A stretch of 37,740 bases of DNA from Bacillus sp. JCM 19058. GTDB lineage: Bacteria; Bacillota; Bacilli; Bacillales_H; Bacillaceae_D. Both the position numbers and the translations under genes were made by a program. The stretch covers positions 1 through 37,740 of the forward strand of contig BAXO01000057.1 in NCBI GenBank assembly GCA_001310555.1. Reading direction: 5' to 3'. This document shows positions 10,260-18,828 of the stretch, in pieces; position 1 is the first letter of the stretch, and each line of letters begins with the position of its first letter. The notes beneath the pieces were generated by a model. It saw only the letters and a list, made by a program, of their open reading frames with translations. It searched no databases and had not been told where the DNA came from.

Positions 10260-11606
10260 CTATGAATCACTATTTTTGCTTTTCAAATCACCGATTCGTT
10301 GCGCACCGATTTCTTGATATTTTCTGAGCAAGGTGTTGATATCTTCACCAGATTCCACCATTTCACGCATCATTTCTAACAGTAAATTTTGGCCTTCCAG
10401 TTCATATTTAGAACGCCCTTCAGGTCCTGAAGCATTTGGAAAGTAAGCATATGCCCCTGAGTTTCGACCATTGTACAGCTCAGGATCGAGCTCAATCACT
10501 TCTGCTGCATGAACGAGAGGACTCCTTGCTGGATCCATTTGTTCTTCAGTTTCGGCACGTAATTGAAACATTTCATCAGTCATAAGGAATTCGAGAACAC
10601 GAAAAGCTTCTTCTTCATGTTCGGTGTATGGGCTTATCCCCATCCAAGCACCTTTTGATTCTGGTTGTAATTTAGTCTCTTTATCCGGAATTGGATAGGA
10701 TACTAAATCCCAATCAAGTCCATCGTATGTGCGAAGCGATGTCGCTTGATACCAGCTCACCCACATGGCCAAGTTTCGGTCTTCACGGAAGGAATCGTAC
10801 GGATTAAAAATGAAATCCAGCTCCTCGGGGAGATTACCCGGAATCGAGTAAATCTTCTCTATAATCTCAAGATACTTCACGAACTCTGGATCCTCTGTAA
10901 AGCGTGGCATATCAGTATCTGGATTGAGGAAACTGACATCCAATACCATTCGATCAGGAGCCTGAACAAACAACCCATGATAGTCAATACCATCTCGATG
11001 ACCCGTCACTTGTCTAGCTAGCTCAATCAGTTCATCCCACGTCATCCCATCTATTGGATAATCTACACCAAACAGATCAAAAATTTCTTTATTGTAATGG
11101 ATAGCATTCGTCGAATGATTTAGCGGGAATGCACTTAGGGTTCCATCATTATAAGTCCTAAAAGTATCGAGTAAGTATGGTTGGAAAATGCTCGTGTCAA
11201 ATGAATATTTATCCGCTAATTCCGCCAAATCGGTTGTCATTTCATAATCGCTAAGCATACGAATTCTTTGTGGTTGATGTCCGTGAATCATATCAGGAAC
11301 AAACCCCGCTGAAAGTGCCTCCTCTACATCCGTATCTGTATCAAATGGGACACGTTCCATAGTGATGTGTGGAAATTCTGATTCCACTGGCTCTTTTATC
11401 ATAATGTCAAAATGCTCTTCGTTGTATGAAGTTCCCATTTCAAGTGTTATCTCTTGGACTGGAGTCTGATTTTCACCTGAACCACTTTTAACAACCTTAC
11501 TGTCTGCTCCTTTATCCTCTGTCGTATCACTGTCGACAGCACAAGCGCTTAATAAAAGTAAAAAAAAGACAAGCGGAATGATAGCCTTATCCTTATCCTT
11601 ATTCAT
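10260..11606 (-). CDS. Extracellular solute-binding lipoprotein of a sugar-type ABC importer
   Basis: An intact 448-residue family 1 (MalE-like) substrate-binding protein. A lipoprotein signal peptide ends in the lipobox LLSAC (Cys about residue 22), so the mature protein is anchored outside the membrane. A charged low-complexity linker follows, then typical binding-protein blocks: AFPLNHSTNAIHYNKEIFDLFG, MTWDELIELARQVT and WMGISPYTEHEEEAFRVLEFLMT. GGGAGG precedes the ATG by about 7 nt. No permease or ATPase gene is next to it, so it must use components encoded elsewhere or act as a sensor ligand. Its promoter region carries the same motif as the nearby araC-type gene, which suggests shared control. 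The ligand is probably an oligosaccharide, but this is inferred only from family and neighbours. Confidence 0.88.
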   Translation of the reverse strand: MNKDKDKAIIPLVFFLLLLSACAVDSDTTEDKGADSKVVKSGSGENQTPVQEITLEMGTSYNEEHFDIMIKEPVESEFPHITMERVPFDTDTDVEEALSAGFVPDMIHGHQPQRIRMLSDYEMTTDLAELADKYSFDTSIFQPYLLDTFRTYNDGTLSAFPLNHSTNAIHYNKEIFDLFGVDYPIDGMTWDELIELARQVTGHRDGIDYHGLFVQAPDRMVLDVSFLNPDTDMPRFTEDPEFVKYLEIIEKIYSIPGNLPEELDFIFNPYDSFREDRNLAMWVSWYQATSLRTYDGLDWDLVSYPIPDKETKLQPESKGAWMGISPYTEHEEEAFRVLEFLMTDEMFQLRAETEEQMDPARSPLVHAAEVIELDPELYNGRNSGAYAYFPNASGPEGRSKYELEGQNLLLEMMREMVESGEDINTLLRKYQEIGAQRIGDLKSKNSDS

Positions 11607-11750
11607 TCCCTTTCCTCCCTTTTTTTAGTTTGAAAATGAAAATACATAGCTGCATCAACAAAACGTTTCTAGATTTTCATCCTCAGTTTGTATCCGCTTT
11701 CATTATAGGTGGCTACACATCCATTTTGAATGTATTTATATAGTCAATTC

Positions 11751-11770
11751 CTTGTAATTAATTTCAATTG
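11751..11770. promoter_or_regulatory. Near-palindromic operator-like site upstream of the binding-protein gene
   Basis: CTTGTAATTAATTTCAATTG contains TTGTAATTAATTTCAA, a 16-bp palindrome with one mismatched pair. The first 16 nt match 9224-9239 exactly. It lies about 145 nt upstream of the start codon on the minus strand. A minus-strand TTGACT with A/T-rich sequence lies beside it, but I could not fix the -10 box. Confidence 0.5.
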
Positions 11771-11921
11771 TCAGAATTATGTTTGAGGTAAAAAAAATAA
11801 GATGCAGCCTTGGAATAAAGTTTGCTCAAAAACCGCTTATGATAAATAAAAAGAACCCATTTCAACAAGCGTCAGAATGGATTCATAACAGATTTTAAAA
11901 TTTATATAAAAAGAAGCAGTA

Positions 11922-12105
11922 ATTCTTATTCAATCCCCTGTTGCTACCTTTACCGTGACGCTATTGATTACTGTCGCTGCTGCTGTTCATACAAGGATAT
12001 TGGGTAGTGCATTAGGTATACCCGCGTTAGCGACACTTATGGCAGCAATTGCGGATAGCTCAAATACAGCTGCTGTTCGCACACGTTTGCTGTGCTCGTG
12101 AGAGT
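11922..12105 (+). pseudogene. Remnant of a membrane protein gene, no start codon
   Basis: One frame stays open for about 60 codons and reads as a membrane-protein end (FTVTLLITVAAAVHTRILGS, then GIPALATLMAAIADSSNTAA). No suitable start codon with a ribosome binding site precedes it. A second frame (12049-12261) continues with a hydrophilic reading, so the two may be pieces of one broken gene. I cannot name the family. Confidence 0.3.
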
Positions 12106-12340
12106 TTTTATGAAGTTGAGAGCTTTTTAAATTCTAATTATTTACAAGCAGAAGTTGAACAAGTTTGGATAGGTTCTCCTTATCCCAATTCTCCAACAAA
12201 GTTTGTGGATGGTACAGAAAGTAAACCGTCTCAATCAACAGAATCACTTGTGTTTTATTGAGTAATGGTCAATGGCAATAAGAACTTGGTGTTTAGTTTG
12301 CTATCCTAATTAAATCATCATATCATAAGTGGATAAAGCG

Positions 12341-12375
12341 CATTCCTGTAAGCGAAAATCTCGCTTTCAGGAATG
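12341..12375 (+). promoter_or_regulatory. Leader hairpin upstream of the membrane-anchored unknown protein
   Basis: An 8-bp outer stem (12341-12348 with 12368-12375) and a 5-bp inner stem (AGCGA/TCGCT) enclose a 5-nt loop. No T-run follows on the plus strand. It ends about 19 nt before the GGAGG of the gene at 12409, so it could be an attenuator, an mRNA stabiliser or an old terminator. Confidence 0.45.
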
Positions 12376-12408
12376 GAAGAAACTAATATGAATGGAGGTC
12401 TAATCCAA

Positions 12409-12883
12409 ATGAGTAAGAAGACTTTAAATGTAATTTTATTTTCAGTTCTTATTATCATTGCTGTTATGTTAATGTTTAATATTTCTTTTTCGTCACCGCA
12501 AGTGTTTTTCTCATTTCGTAGAAAACCGAACAGCTTCGAGTGATAGTTCAATAGAAAAAATAACCGTTAAAAAGTCAGTTTGGCTTGAAGAGGGTCAGTT
12601 AAAAGGTCCGGATGATAAAAGAGAATTTACAATTGAAGATGAGGATGAAGTTTATTCATTAGTACATACAGATGTGCGTGTTTATAACGGTGGACGTTTT
12701 GATAGAGATGAGAAGAGCGAATTTGAAATACACTTGTATTTTCACAACGGCGAATTCCAAAGGTATCACATAGGGGAAGATTATATTATTGCTAGAGAAA
12801 CAAGTGATATAGAAGAACATGTATCTTTAACAGTTAAAGGTAATAATCAAAAATATGAGTATTTGGTTAGCCTTTATGAATAA
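12409..12883 (+). CDS. Membrane-anchored protein of unknown function, one frameshift
   Basis: About 158 residues when rejoined. The N-terminus is MSKKT followed by one strongly hydrophobic helix (LNVILFSVLIIIAVMLMF), giving a type II anchor with the rest outside. The outer part is acidic and rich in D, E and beta-type residues (ITVKKSVWLEEGQLKGPDDK, then FEIHLYFHNGEFQRYHIGED), with no motif I recognise. GGAGG lies 11 nt before the ATG. One extra T in the run near 12506-12510 breaks the frame. The gene and its surroundings are clearly richer in A/T than zwf or the ger genes, which fits acquisition by transfer. It stands alone on its strand. Confidence 0.6.
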
Positions 12884-13029
12884 GGTTATATAGCTTCTAT
12901 GATTATCATAGTGGCAAATTTGATTTTGAAATCATTGGTTTAAAATAGAAAGAACAGATTTATTGTACAAAAAAAACAGAACAATCGTTTCCTTTTTAGG
13001 TACATTATTTACAAGGAGGCGATATAATT

Positions 13030-13147
13030 ATGAAGAATCCAAATAAAGCAGATATGAAAAGAATTGAGGAATTACTCCATGGCTTCCTCTCGCTAAAATC
13101 CTGTTAAAGCAGTAAAAGCACCTATTAGTACAATACTTAAAGTATAA
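13030..13147 (+). CDS. Very small ORF with a strong ribosome binding site
   Basis: AAGGAGG lies 10-11 nt before an ATG that reads MKNPNKADMKRIEELLHGFL and stops at 13107 as written (25 codons). If the AAAA at 13094-13097 has one A too many, as in many neighbouring genes, the frame continues as NPVKAVKAPISTILKV to 13147, about 38 residues in all. It is basic with one amphipathic helix. The longer form would overlap the tail of the convergent DJ-1 gene by 11 nt. Function unknown; a truncated gene start is the alternative. Confidence 0.4.
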
Positions 13148-13761
13148 ATTCAATCGTTTTTCCTGTTCTCTCAGCAACAAATTTCCCCATATTTTGCTCA
13201 ACAAGATAAAGTGCCATATTAATCCCTGAAGTTACCCCACCAGAAGTGATAATGTTACCATCATGTACAACTTTATTATCTGATAATACTTGAATATTAG
13301 GATACTTTTTTTTGTAACACTGTTAGCGCTAAATGATGGGTTGTCGCTTTCTTGCCATCTAACAATCCTGTTGCCCCTAAAATATAAGCTCCCGTACAGA
13401 CTGAACATATGTACTCAATGTTTTTGTGTTTAATTATCCAATTTATTATTTTCGAATTTTTAGCTATGGACTGTACTGCCCTTAAAGGGCCGCCTGGAAT
13501 TATTAAAATATCTAACTCGGGACTATTATCAATACTAAAATCGGGTTTAACTTTTATTCCAGAATGGGTTTTAATGTCTTCTCCTTTTTCTGTAAGTGTA
13601 ATTACCTCATAGGGTCTCGTAGGCAATAATTCCTTTTTGTATAGAGTAAGTGCTTGTTCAGCTTTATTATTTGAAGTAAGTGCCAACACTTCAGCAGGAC
13701 CAGAAAAATCTAAAATATCTACATAATCATAAAGTAAAATTCCAACTTTTCGTCTTTTCAC
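13137..13761 (-). CDS. DJ-1/PfpI family protein (glutamine amidotransferase-like), one frameshift
   Basis: About 208 residues when rejoined. It opens with VGILLYDYVDILDFSGPAEVL, which is typical of the DJ-1/PfpI branch related to isonitrile hydratase and to the N-terminal domain of GlxA-type regulators. The nucleophile elbow is CSVCTGAYILGATGLLDGKKATTHH, with the second Cys at the usual nucleophile position. The C-terminal frame reads NIQVLSDNKVVHDGNIITSGGVTSGINMALYLVE, as in the family. One extra A in the run at 13307-13314 breaks it. GTG at 13761 follows AGGAGG by 8 nt. No AraC-type DNA-binding domain follows, so it is probably a stand-alone enzyme; the reaction is unknown. Confidence 0.82.
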
Positions 13762-14089
13762 TCTTTGAACCTCCTAGTATTTTATTTTTCTCGTCTTTAA
13801 TGTGTGAATAGTCGGTTTCGTTGTTCGTTTCGATCGGTATAATTATTTTACCACTTATTACTAGGACTTGGTGCTAATTCCGGCAGAAAAATTAAAATTC
13901 ACAGTTTGTTCTAACTTTAATCAGCGAAAGCTCTGACATTAAATCTAAAAGGATTATCGACATAATATGTAGAATCCATATCTAACAGAAGTACTAGAAT
14001 ACTTTTATTTATCCCATTAAACTTGAGTCTTGAAGGCTTTTGTTGAATGTTGTTAAGCGAAATGCTCTAAGCATGAAAGGAGATAAAAT
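13762..14089. other. Intergenic region between the DJ-1 and GNAT genes
   Basis: 328 A/T-rich bases between divergent genes, expected to hold both promoters. I see no convincing promoter boxes, hairpin or ORF. Confidence 0.3.
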
Positions 14090-14639
14090 ATGTCCCAATT
14101 CCCTATATTAGAAACAGAAAGATTAGTGCTAAGACAGCTTAGACCAGACGATTCAAGAGATTTGTTTCAATATTTTTCTTTGGATGAAGTTACGAAATAT
14201 TATGATTTAAATAGTTTCACGGATATTAAACAAGCAGAAGAATTAATTTATAAATGGAATCAAAAATTTGAAAAAAAATAAAGGGATTCGCTGGGGAATT
14301 ACTTTGAGGTCAAAAAATCGAATAATTGGAACATGTGGATTTCATCAGTGGATGAAAAATCATTATAAAGCTGAAATCGGATATGAACTAACACCAGAAT
14401 ATTGGCGCAAAGGCTTTATGACTGAGGCGATTCAGAAAATACTCGAATACGGATTTAACGCTCTCGGATTAAATCGGATCGAAGCATTGGTAGAGCCAGA
14501 GAATGTGAACTCAAGAAGGATACTTGAGAAAATTGGATTAAAAGACGAAGGGACATTGAAGGAATATTTATATTGGAAAAATCAGTTTGTTGATACTGTC
14601 GTATATGCTTTAATTAAGAAAGATTATAAAGGGTTATAA
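14090..14639 (+). CDS. GNAT N-acetyltransferase of the RimJ/RimL type, one frameshift
   Basis: Transfers an acetyl group from acetyl-CoA to an amine; the target is unknown (RimJ/RimL relatives acetylate ribosomal protein N-termini or small molecules). The protein opens with LETERLVLRQLRPDDSRDLFQY. It then has IGTCGFHQW (beta-4), AEIGYELTPEYWRKGFMTEAI with the Q/RxxGxG/A-type acetyl-CoA segment, and LGLNRIEALVEPENVNSRRILEKIGL. Rejoined length is about 183 residues, normal for the family. An extra A in the run at 14270-14277 breaks it. The ATG follows AAAGGAGAT. It is A/T rich and monocistronic. Confidence 0.88.
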
Positions 14640-14808
14640 ATTGTGGGATTAAATGAAAGAAAAGTCACTATTCTAACCATATACACTAAGGTTTTTGTCG
14701 CCAGTGTCTATTAGAAAAAAAATTATTATTCAACAGTCTGAACGCATGACTATTTTTTGGAAAAGTAAGTACCTATACTTTCACCTCATTTGGCATCAGA
14801 ATAAATAA

Positions 14809-14861
14809 AGGCCGAGCCTCCTCAATAGTCGTCCAACTTTCGGAGGAAGCTCGTCTGCCTT
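14809..14861 (-). terminator. Rho-independent terminator of the SUMF1/UAP operon
   Basis: A long stem with one mismatch (about 14813-14823 with 14842-14853, extended by AGGC/GCCT) followed on the minus strand by TTTATTTATT. It lies about 45 nt after the SUMF1-domain stop. Confidence 0.75.
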
Positions 14862-14906
14862 CCTAATTATAAAACTCACTTCCTGTTAGTGCTGGTATTC
14901 CTCATT

Positions 14907-15888
14907 TTAGATAGCCATGTCATCATTCATTACCGGGCGGAATCCGTGATCGTTCGTATTGCGACTGGCCGGTGGATAAAATAATCGCTGAGAGCAACGG
15001 CTCGTATAGGCGGGGCTTAGCCAGGAGCTCCTCTCATCACTCTAGCAGGCGGTGTACCCGTATTACTGCCATGCTCCTTTGGACCGAGCGGATTGTGCCT
15101 TTTGCTTTTTTTTATAGTAATTCGGATCATACAATCGCTGCACCACTCACGCACCTGTCCAGCCATGTCACGTATTCCGCACCATGTCGTATCTTTAGGA
15201 TAAAGGCCAGCACGAGTTGGACCGTCTACTTGCGGATTGTGAAGGGCAAGCCAGGAGGAGTCTGGATACAAGCCATTGGATTGTTTGCCTCCGCCATTTA
15301 ACCATGATTTCCAATCAGTATTCGTTTTAAATAATAGATTGGCAGTTTCTTCGGCACAGCGACATGCCTTGGGGTCCCAACTGTTCCCCCAAGGAAAAAC
15401 TCTACCTACAGCACCTGCTGCTGCATATTCCATTCTGCTTCGCTCGGTAACCTGCTTTCGCCCAATTACAATAAGCGACAGTATCATCCATGAAACTGAG
15501 CTGACTGGTAATTGCTCTGTACCGGGTTTCGGCTTTCCGTCGAGCCATGCACTGTTCCGCGTTCCATGAACTGATGGGTCCATCGGAGCTGGATAGCCCG
15601 TTTCTTCCATGAAACAATAATATTGGCCGATTGTGATTAAGTCACGATACATCCAGAAACCATCTACCTCACTTCGTGTTCAAATAACTCACCGAGCCAA
15701 TCGTCACCACCAACCTGCCCTTTTATCCATTGCTCATCCCACTGATTTTCTAACCAAATTGCTTTTATATTCTCCTCGCTGCTTCCCATAACGAACTTAC
15801 CAGCCGGGACCCAGTACAGCGTTGCACCGTCCTTTCGGTTTGTACGCGTTCCAAACATTTTAACCCCTACTTTCGAGTAAGATGTCAT
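14907..15888 (-). CDS. SUMF1/formylglycine-generating-enzyme-fold protein, seven frameshifts
   Basis: About 328 residues when rejoined. It has the fold's recurrent blocks in order: YWVPAGKFVMGSS, GYPAPMDPSVHGTRNSAWLDG, PVSSVSWDDTVAYCNWAKAG, LPSEAEWEYAAAGAVGRVFPWGN, IRDMAGQVREWCSDW, NPLGP, RVMRGGSW and GFRPV. Real formylglycine-generating enzymes carry two copper-binding cysteines just after GGS; here the segment reads GGSWLSPAYTSRCSQR and lacks that pair, so sulfatase activation is doubtful. Other members of the fold include EgtB- and PvdO-like proteins. Most indels are missing G or T in short runs, plus one extra A in the 8-run near 15105-15113. The ATG directly abuts the stop of the upstream UAP-type gene (TGAATG), so the two are translationally coupled. 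Confidence 0.78.
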
Positions 15889-17219
15889 TCACATCCGTTT
15901 CGGCATAGCCTCCCCCTCATAAGAAACTAGCGGTGAAACTTCGCTCACTCCTTCGTAAAATGGGTCTGCTTGAAGGCGCCATAGTCGATGTAAGGAAAGG
16001 ATCATCTCTCTTGCTGATTCCACGCTGTCCACCCCATCTTTATTTTTCACCGGTGCAAACTCTTCTTCTCTCATTACTTGTAATACGGACATGTGGCTAG
16101 CCTTACGGAATAGATCGAAGTAAAATTTCTCAAGTTTATACCCATTCGGTCGCTCGGGTGAATACTGATTTCCGTTTGCATCGAGCGTCGGAACCTTTTT
16201 ATGGGCAAAATGATAAGGCAATTCTTCCCCTAACGTTCCTAAGACAAAATCCAGTTTAAACAAATGAATCCCTATATTGGCGTTTTCTAAAATCAATGTA
16301 TTGTTATCGGATTCCTCTTTTTTTAGTTCTGCTGGAATTTCTGAGTATTCTAATACGCATGGAGCATCGTTAACATGACACATGACGCCGACTTTCTCGT
16401 CTGGATATGACCTCCTGATAGATTTGCTGGAAACGGGGGCATCCATACTGTCTGCAAAGCCAATAAACCTTGGATCTGCCACTCGCACTAAAGCATTGTC
16501 GATATTGTTGAAAAATATCCACTTCATTCCACGTTGCTGCATATCTGCTAACATACCGCTCTTGTGTAAAGCTTCAAACACACCTCCATTGCCATTTGGA
16601 GCAAAAGTAATCTCGGACTTGCTCCCCAACATAATCTTTCCTTCTCCGGTAATCGCAGGCATGGATGTTTGTTTAAAAAACTGAATAAAGCTTTCGTCAT
16701 AGCCGAAGTACCGATTTTGTTCAAAGAATTTTCTTGTCTCTTGATCGTTATTTTCGCTCGTCATAACGTACCAAGGGATCATGGTATCTGCTCTCTTACT
16801 TAAATTCAGTAGGCGTTCTGCTTGTAATTGAAATAATGACTTTTGCGACGGGAGGCCAATATTTACGGTTCCTTTAGGTCCTTTGTGCCCTAATCGGCTC
16901 CCTTGTCCACCAGCGACGAGGACAACTGCCACCTTATTCTCTTTTAGGAGTTTCCAGCCCCTTTCATAGTATTGCGATTTAGTCACGGTGCCCAGTTCTG
17001 GCCACCTTTGAAACTGGATGGGGGAAATGTTTGCGGTGAACGACTTTGAATTGGTTTCGGTTAGCGTTTTAACAATCCTGCTTACTTTCTCAAAATCTAT
17101 CCTGTTTATTTGGTTTAGTAAATTCTTTTTTTTCGACTTCCGTTATCTCGGAAAAAAAATGAAAGTAAGTGCTGCTGCTTATGTTTCGCTAATTTTTCTT
17201 CGATTGCATAATATTCCAT
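15889..17219 (-). CDS. UDPGP-family uridylyltransferase (UDP-N-acetylglucosamine pyrophosphorylase, UAP type), two frameshifts
   Basis: Predicted to form a UDP-sugar from UTP and a sugar 1-phosphate. It is the eukaryote-like UAP/UDPGP type, not GlmU or GtaB. The nucleotide-binding loop LVAGGQGSRLGHKGPKGT is at about residues 100-117, followed by YVMTSENNDQETRKFF, ITFAPNGNGGVFEAL and FNNIDNALVRVADP, all typical of the family. Start: the open frame begins at a GTG (16986), but the family needs about 75 more N-terminal residues. They are present in another frame from the ATG at 17219 (MEYYAIEEKLAKHKQQHLLS), after AGGGG. An extra T (in the run near 17151-17158) and an extra C (near 17115) disrupt this part. 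Whether the sugar is N-acetylglucosamine or glucose cannot be told. It is cotranscribed with the SUMF1-fold gene. Confidence 0.82.
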
Positions 17220-17318
17220 ACGCTAACCCCTAACTTAAATATTTTATATTTATATGTAGACAAGACTAGCTAATGCAGAATTGTCCGACTCCTCCACACC
17301 ATAAATGGCTCAGCTTAA

Positions 17319-17354
17319 AAAAAGCTCTCCCCTGTTTATGCAGGCGAGAGCTTT
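17319..17354 (-). terminator. Rho-independent terminator of the bdbC operon
   Basis: A strong stem (AAAGCTCTC with GAGAGCTTT, plus an inner CCTG/CAGG) followed on the minus strand by seven Ts. It lies 6 nt past the thioredoxin-like gene. Confidence 0.88.
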
Positions 17355-17360
17355 CATCGA

Positions 17361-17834
17361 TTAATCCTGATGAATCATCGTTTCAAAAAACTGAACGTAC
17401 TCCTCATTCTTTGCAGCCCCGGTCACTCTTCCTACCTCTTCGCCATCGACGTAATGTACTAAAGTTGGCGTATGATCGATTTGATAGTCATCCCAGCCTT
17501 GTCGAAACTCCAGCAAATTGTATTGAACGATTTCGATGTCATGCTCTTCGGCTAAAGGCATTAGTCGTGGTGTCGTTTCTTTGCAGTATGAGCATGTAGG
17601 GCTATAAAAATAAACGGTAAGCGTTTCGCCTTTTGTCAGTTCGTCCTCTAGTTCATCTGGTAGGATCACGTTTTGATAATTAGGATCGTCGATTAATTCC
17701 ACTGTTCCTGGATGAAGCTTATCCTTGCCAAACGGGTTTCCCTTTGCCTGCTCTGTTTGCTTCAACGTTGTCACAGTGAACAATGCGACAAAGATTAAAA
17801 CCACGATTCCACCGTATATTAATAACTTCTTCAT
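17361..17834 (-). CDS. Membrane-anchored thioredoxin-like protein (BdbA/BdbD-like role)
   Basis: An intact 157-residue protein. One N-terminal hydrophobic helix (LLIYGGIVVLIFVALFTV) anchors it so that the thioredoxin domain faces outward. The active site is CSYC (Cys81 and Cys84) in YFYSPTCSYCKETTPRL, and the cis-proline segment is DHTPTLVHYVDGEEVGRVTG. It probably forms or relays disulfides in exported proteins together with BdbC. Its start codon overlaps the bdbC stop (TAATG), so the two are translationally coupled. In bdbC operons the partner is usually a thioredoxin-like oxidase such as BdbD or BdbA; this one is short for BdbD (about 220 residues), so I leave the symbol blank. Confidence 0.85.
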   Translation of the reverse strand: MKKLLIYGGIVVLIFVALFTVTTLKQTEQAKGNPFGKDKLHPGTVELIDDPNYQNVILPDELEDELTKGETLTVYFYSPTCSYCKETTPRLMPLAEEHDIEIVQYNLLEFRQGWDDYQIDHTPTLVHYVDGEEVGRVTGAAKNEEYVQFFETMIHQD

Positions 17835-18266
17835 TATAATTGCGTAGCCTCCTCGTTTTGCTTAAGGATTAGTAAACTGCATATGAAAATGATCGTAAAA
17901 GCCGTTCCAGCTAAAAATGGGATGGTGATAAACCCGAGCCAATTAATATATTCGCCTGTACACGGAACTCTTCCGCACGATGGTGTAATCTCGGAGAAAA
18001 ACGAAAGCTTTTGTATCGTATAATGATAAGCCGAGATACAAAGCCCAATGCCCGAAAGAAGGATTGAATACCACGCCGCTTGTTTATCCTTGCGCACAAT
18101 TCCAACGAATAAAATAATGACGAGAGGGTACATGAAAATTCGCTGAACCCAGCATAGAGTGCAAGGCTCGAACTTCTGAACTTGAGAAAAATACAAGGAA
18201 CCTAGCGTCGCTATCAATGACATTAGCCAGGCAAATAGCATCAGGTTTTCTACTTTTTTTATTCAT
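17834..18266 (-). CDS. bdbC: Disulfide bond formation protein BdbC (DsbB family), one frameshift
   Basis: A four-helix membrane oxidoreductase that reoxidises an extracytoplasmic thiol oxidase with quinone. It has the first cysteine pair CTLC in KFEPCTLCWVQRIFMYPL at the end of helix 1, and the second pair in PSCGRVPCTGEYINW in the second external loop, as in the family. Rejoined length is about 143 residues, as in B. subtilis BdbC. The frame breaks only at the N-terminus: seven As at 18251-18257 should be six, giving MNKKVENLMLFAWLMS. The start ATG (18266) has TGAGGA 8 nt upstream. Confidence 0.88.
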
Positions 18267-18323
18267 CGTCCTCATCCTCAGTTACTGTTCTTTCCAAACA
18301 CAGCTATTTGTTCGCATCCTCTA

Positions 18324-18676
18324 TTATAACGTAACCGGATGGTCATATGTTGTCAATCCGGTGAAAATATGGGAGAGATTTTGCGACACCTGGCACTGCT
18401 TAGTCCTCCGATACGCTTTGAAGCGGAAGGCCGTTTCGCGCTCGATCAATAACCTTTTGGATAAAAGATGTGCCTGTATGTATCGTTCATTTGTTAAACC
18501 TTGTTCCTTGATCAATGCCGCTTTCGCTTCTAAATGTTCGATTGCCGTACATCCGACGTTCAGCTGCAGTCAGGTGGTCCTGTAGTTAATTGTTTAAGCA
18601 ATACCTTCTCATCCTCGAATTGCTGAACCCAGTCAGGGTCTTAGCTTACGGTATCAAATTTTGCGCTCACTTCCAT
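18324..18676 (-). CDS. Unknown helical protein gene, frameshifted
   Basis: Minus-strand frames join into a coherent, strongly helical and charged protein of about 110-118 residues. The order is MEVSAKFDTVS, DPDWVQQFEDEKVLLKQLTT, DHLTAAERRMYG, AIEHLEAKAALIKEQGLTNE, RYIQAHLLSKRLLIERETAF. Two frame changes (near 18555-18570 and 18540) and one in-frame TAA (near 18641) interrupt it as written. The start at 18676 has only a weak ribosome binding site. I do not recognise the family. Given the many indels nearby it may be intact in reality; a degraded gene is the alternative. Confidence 0.4.
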
Positions 18677-18828
18677 CTCTACTTCTGCTGTTAATGGTAA
18701 TCAGGGAATAGAAAGGAGTCAAGAACAGTTCAATATTGATTCGCCTGACAATCTCTCCGTTAAGCGTATATAAAGTTTCGGATAGGGGAAAATTTAAACA
18801 ATTAGGATTCGGTGAGGAGACAGGCAGG

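Noticed and set aside
14972..15569. Plus-strand ORFs across the SUMF1-fold gene
   Set aside because: Only the minus strand gives the SUMF1 blocks and the coupling to the UAP-type gene.
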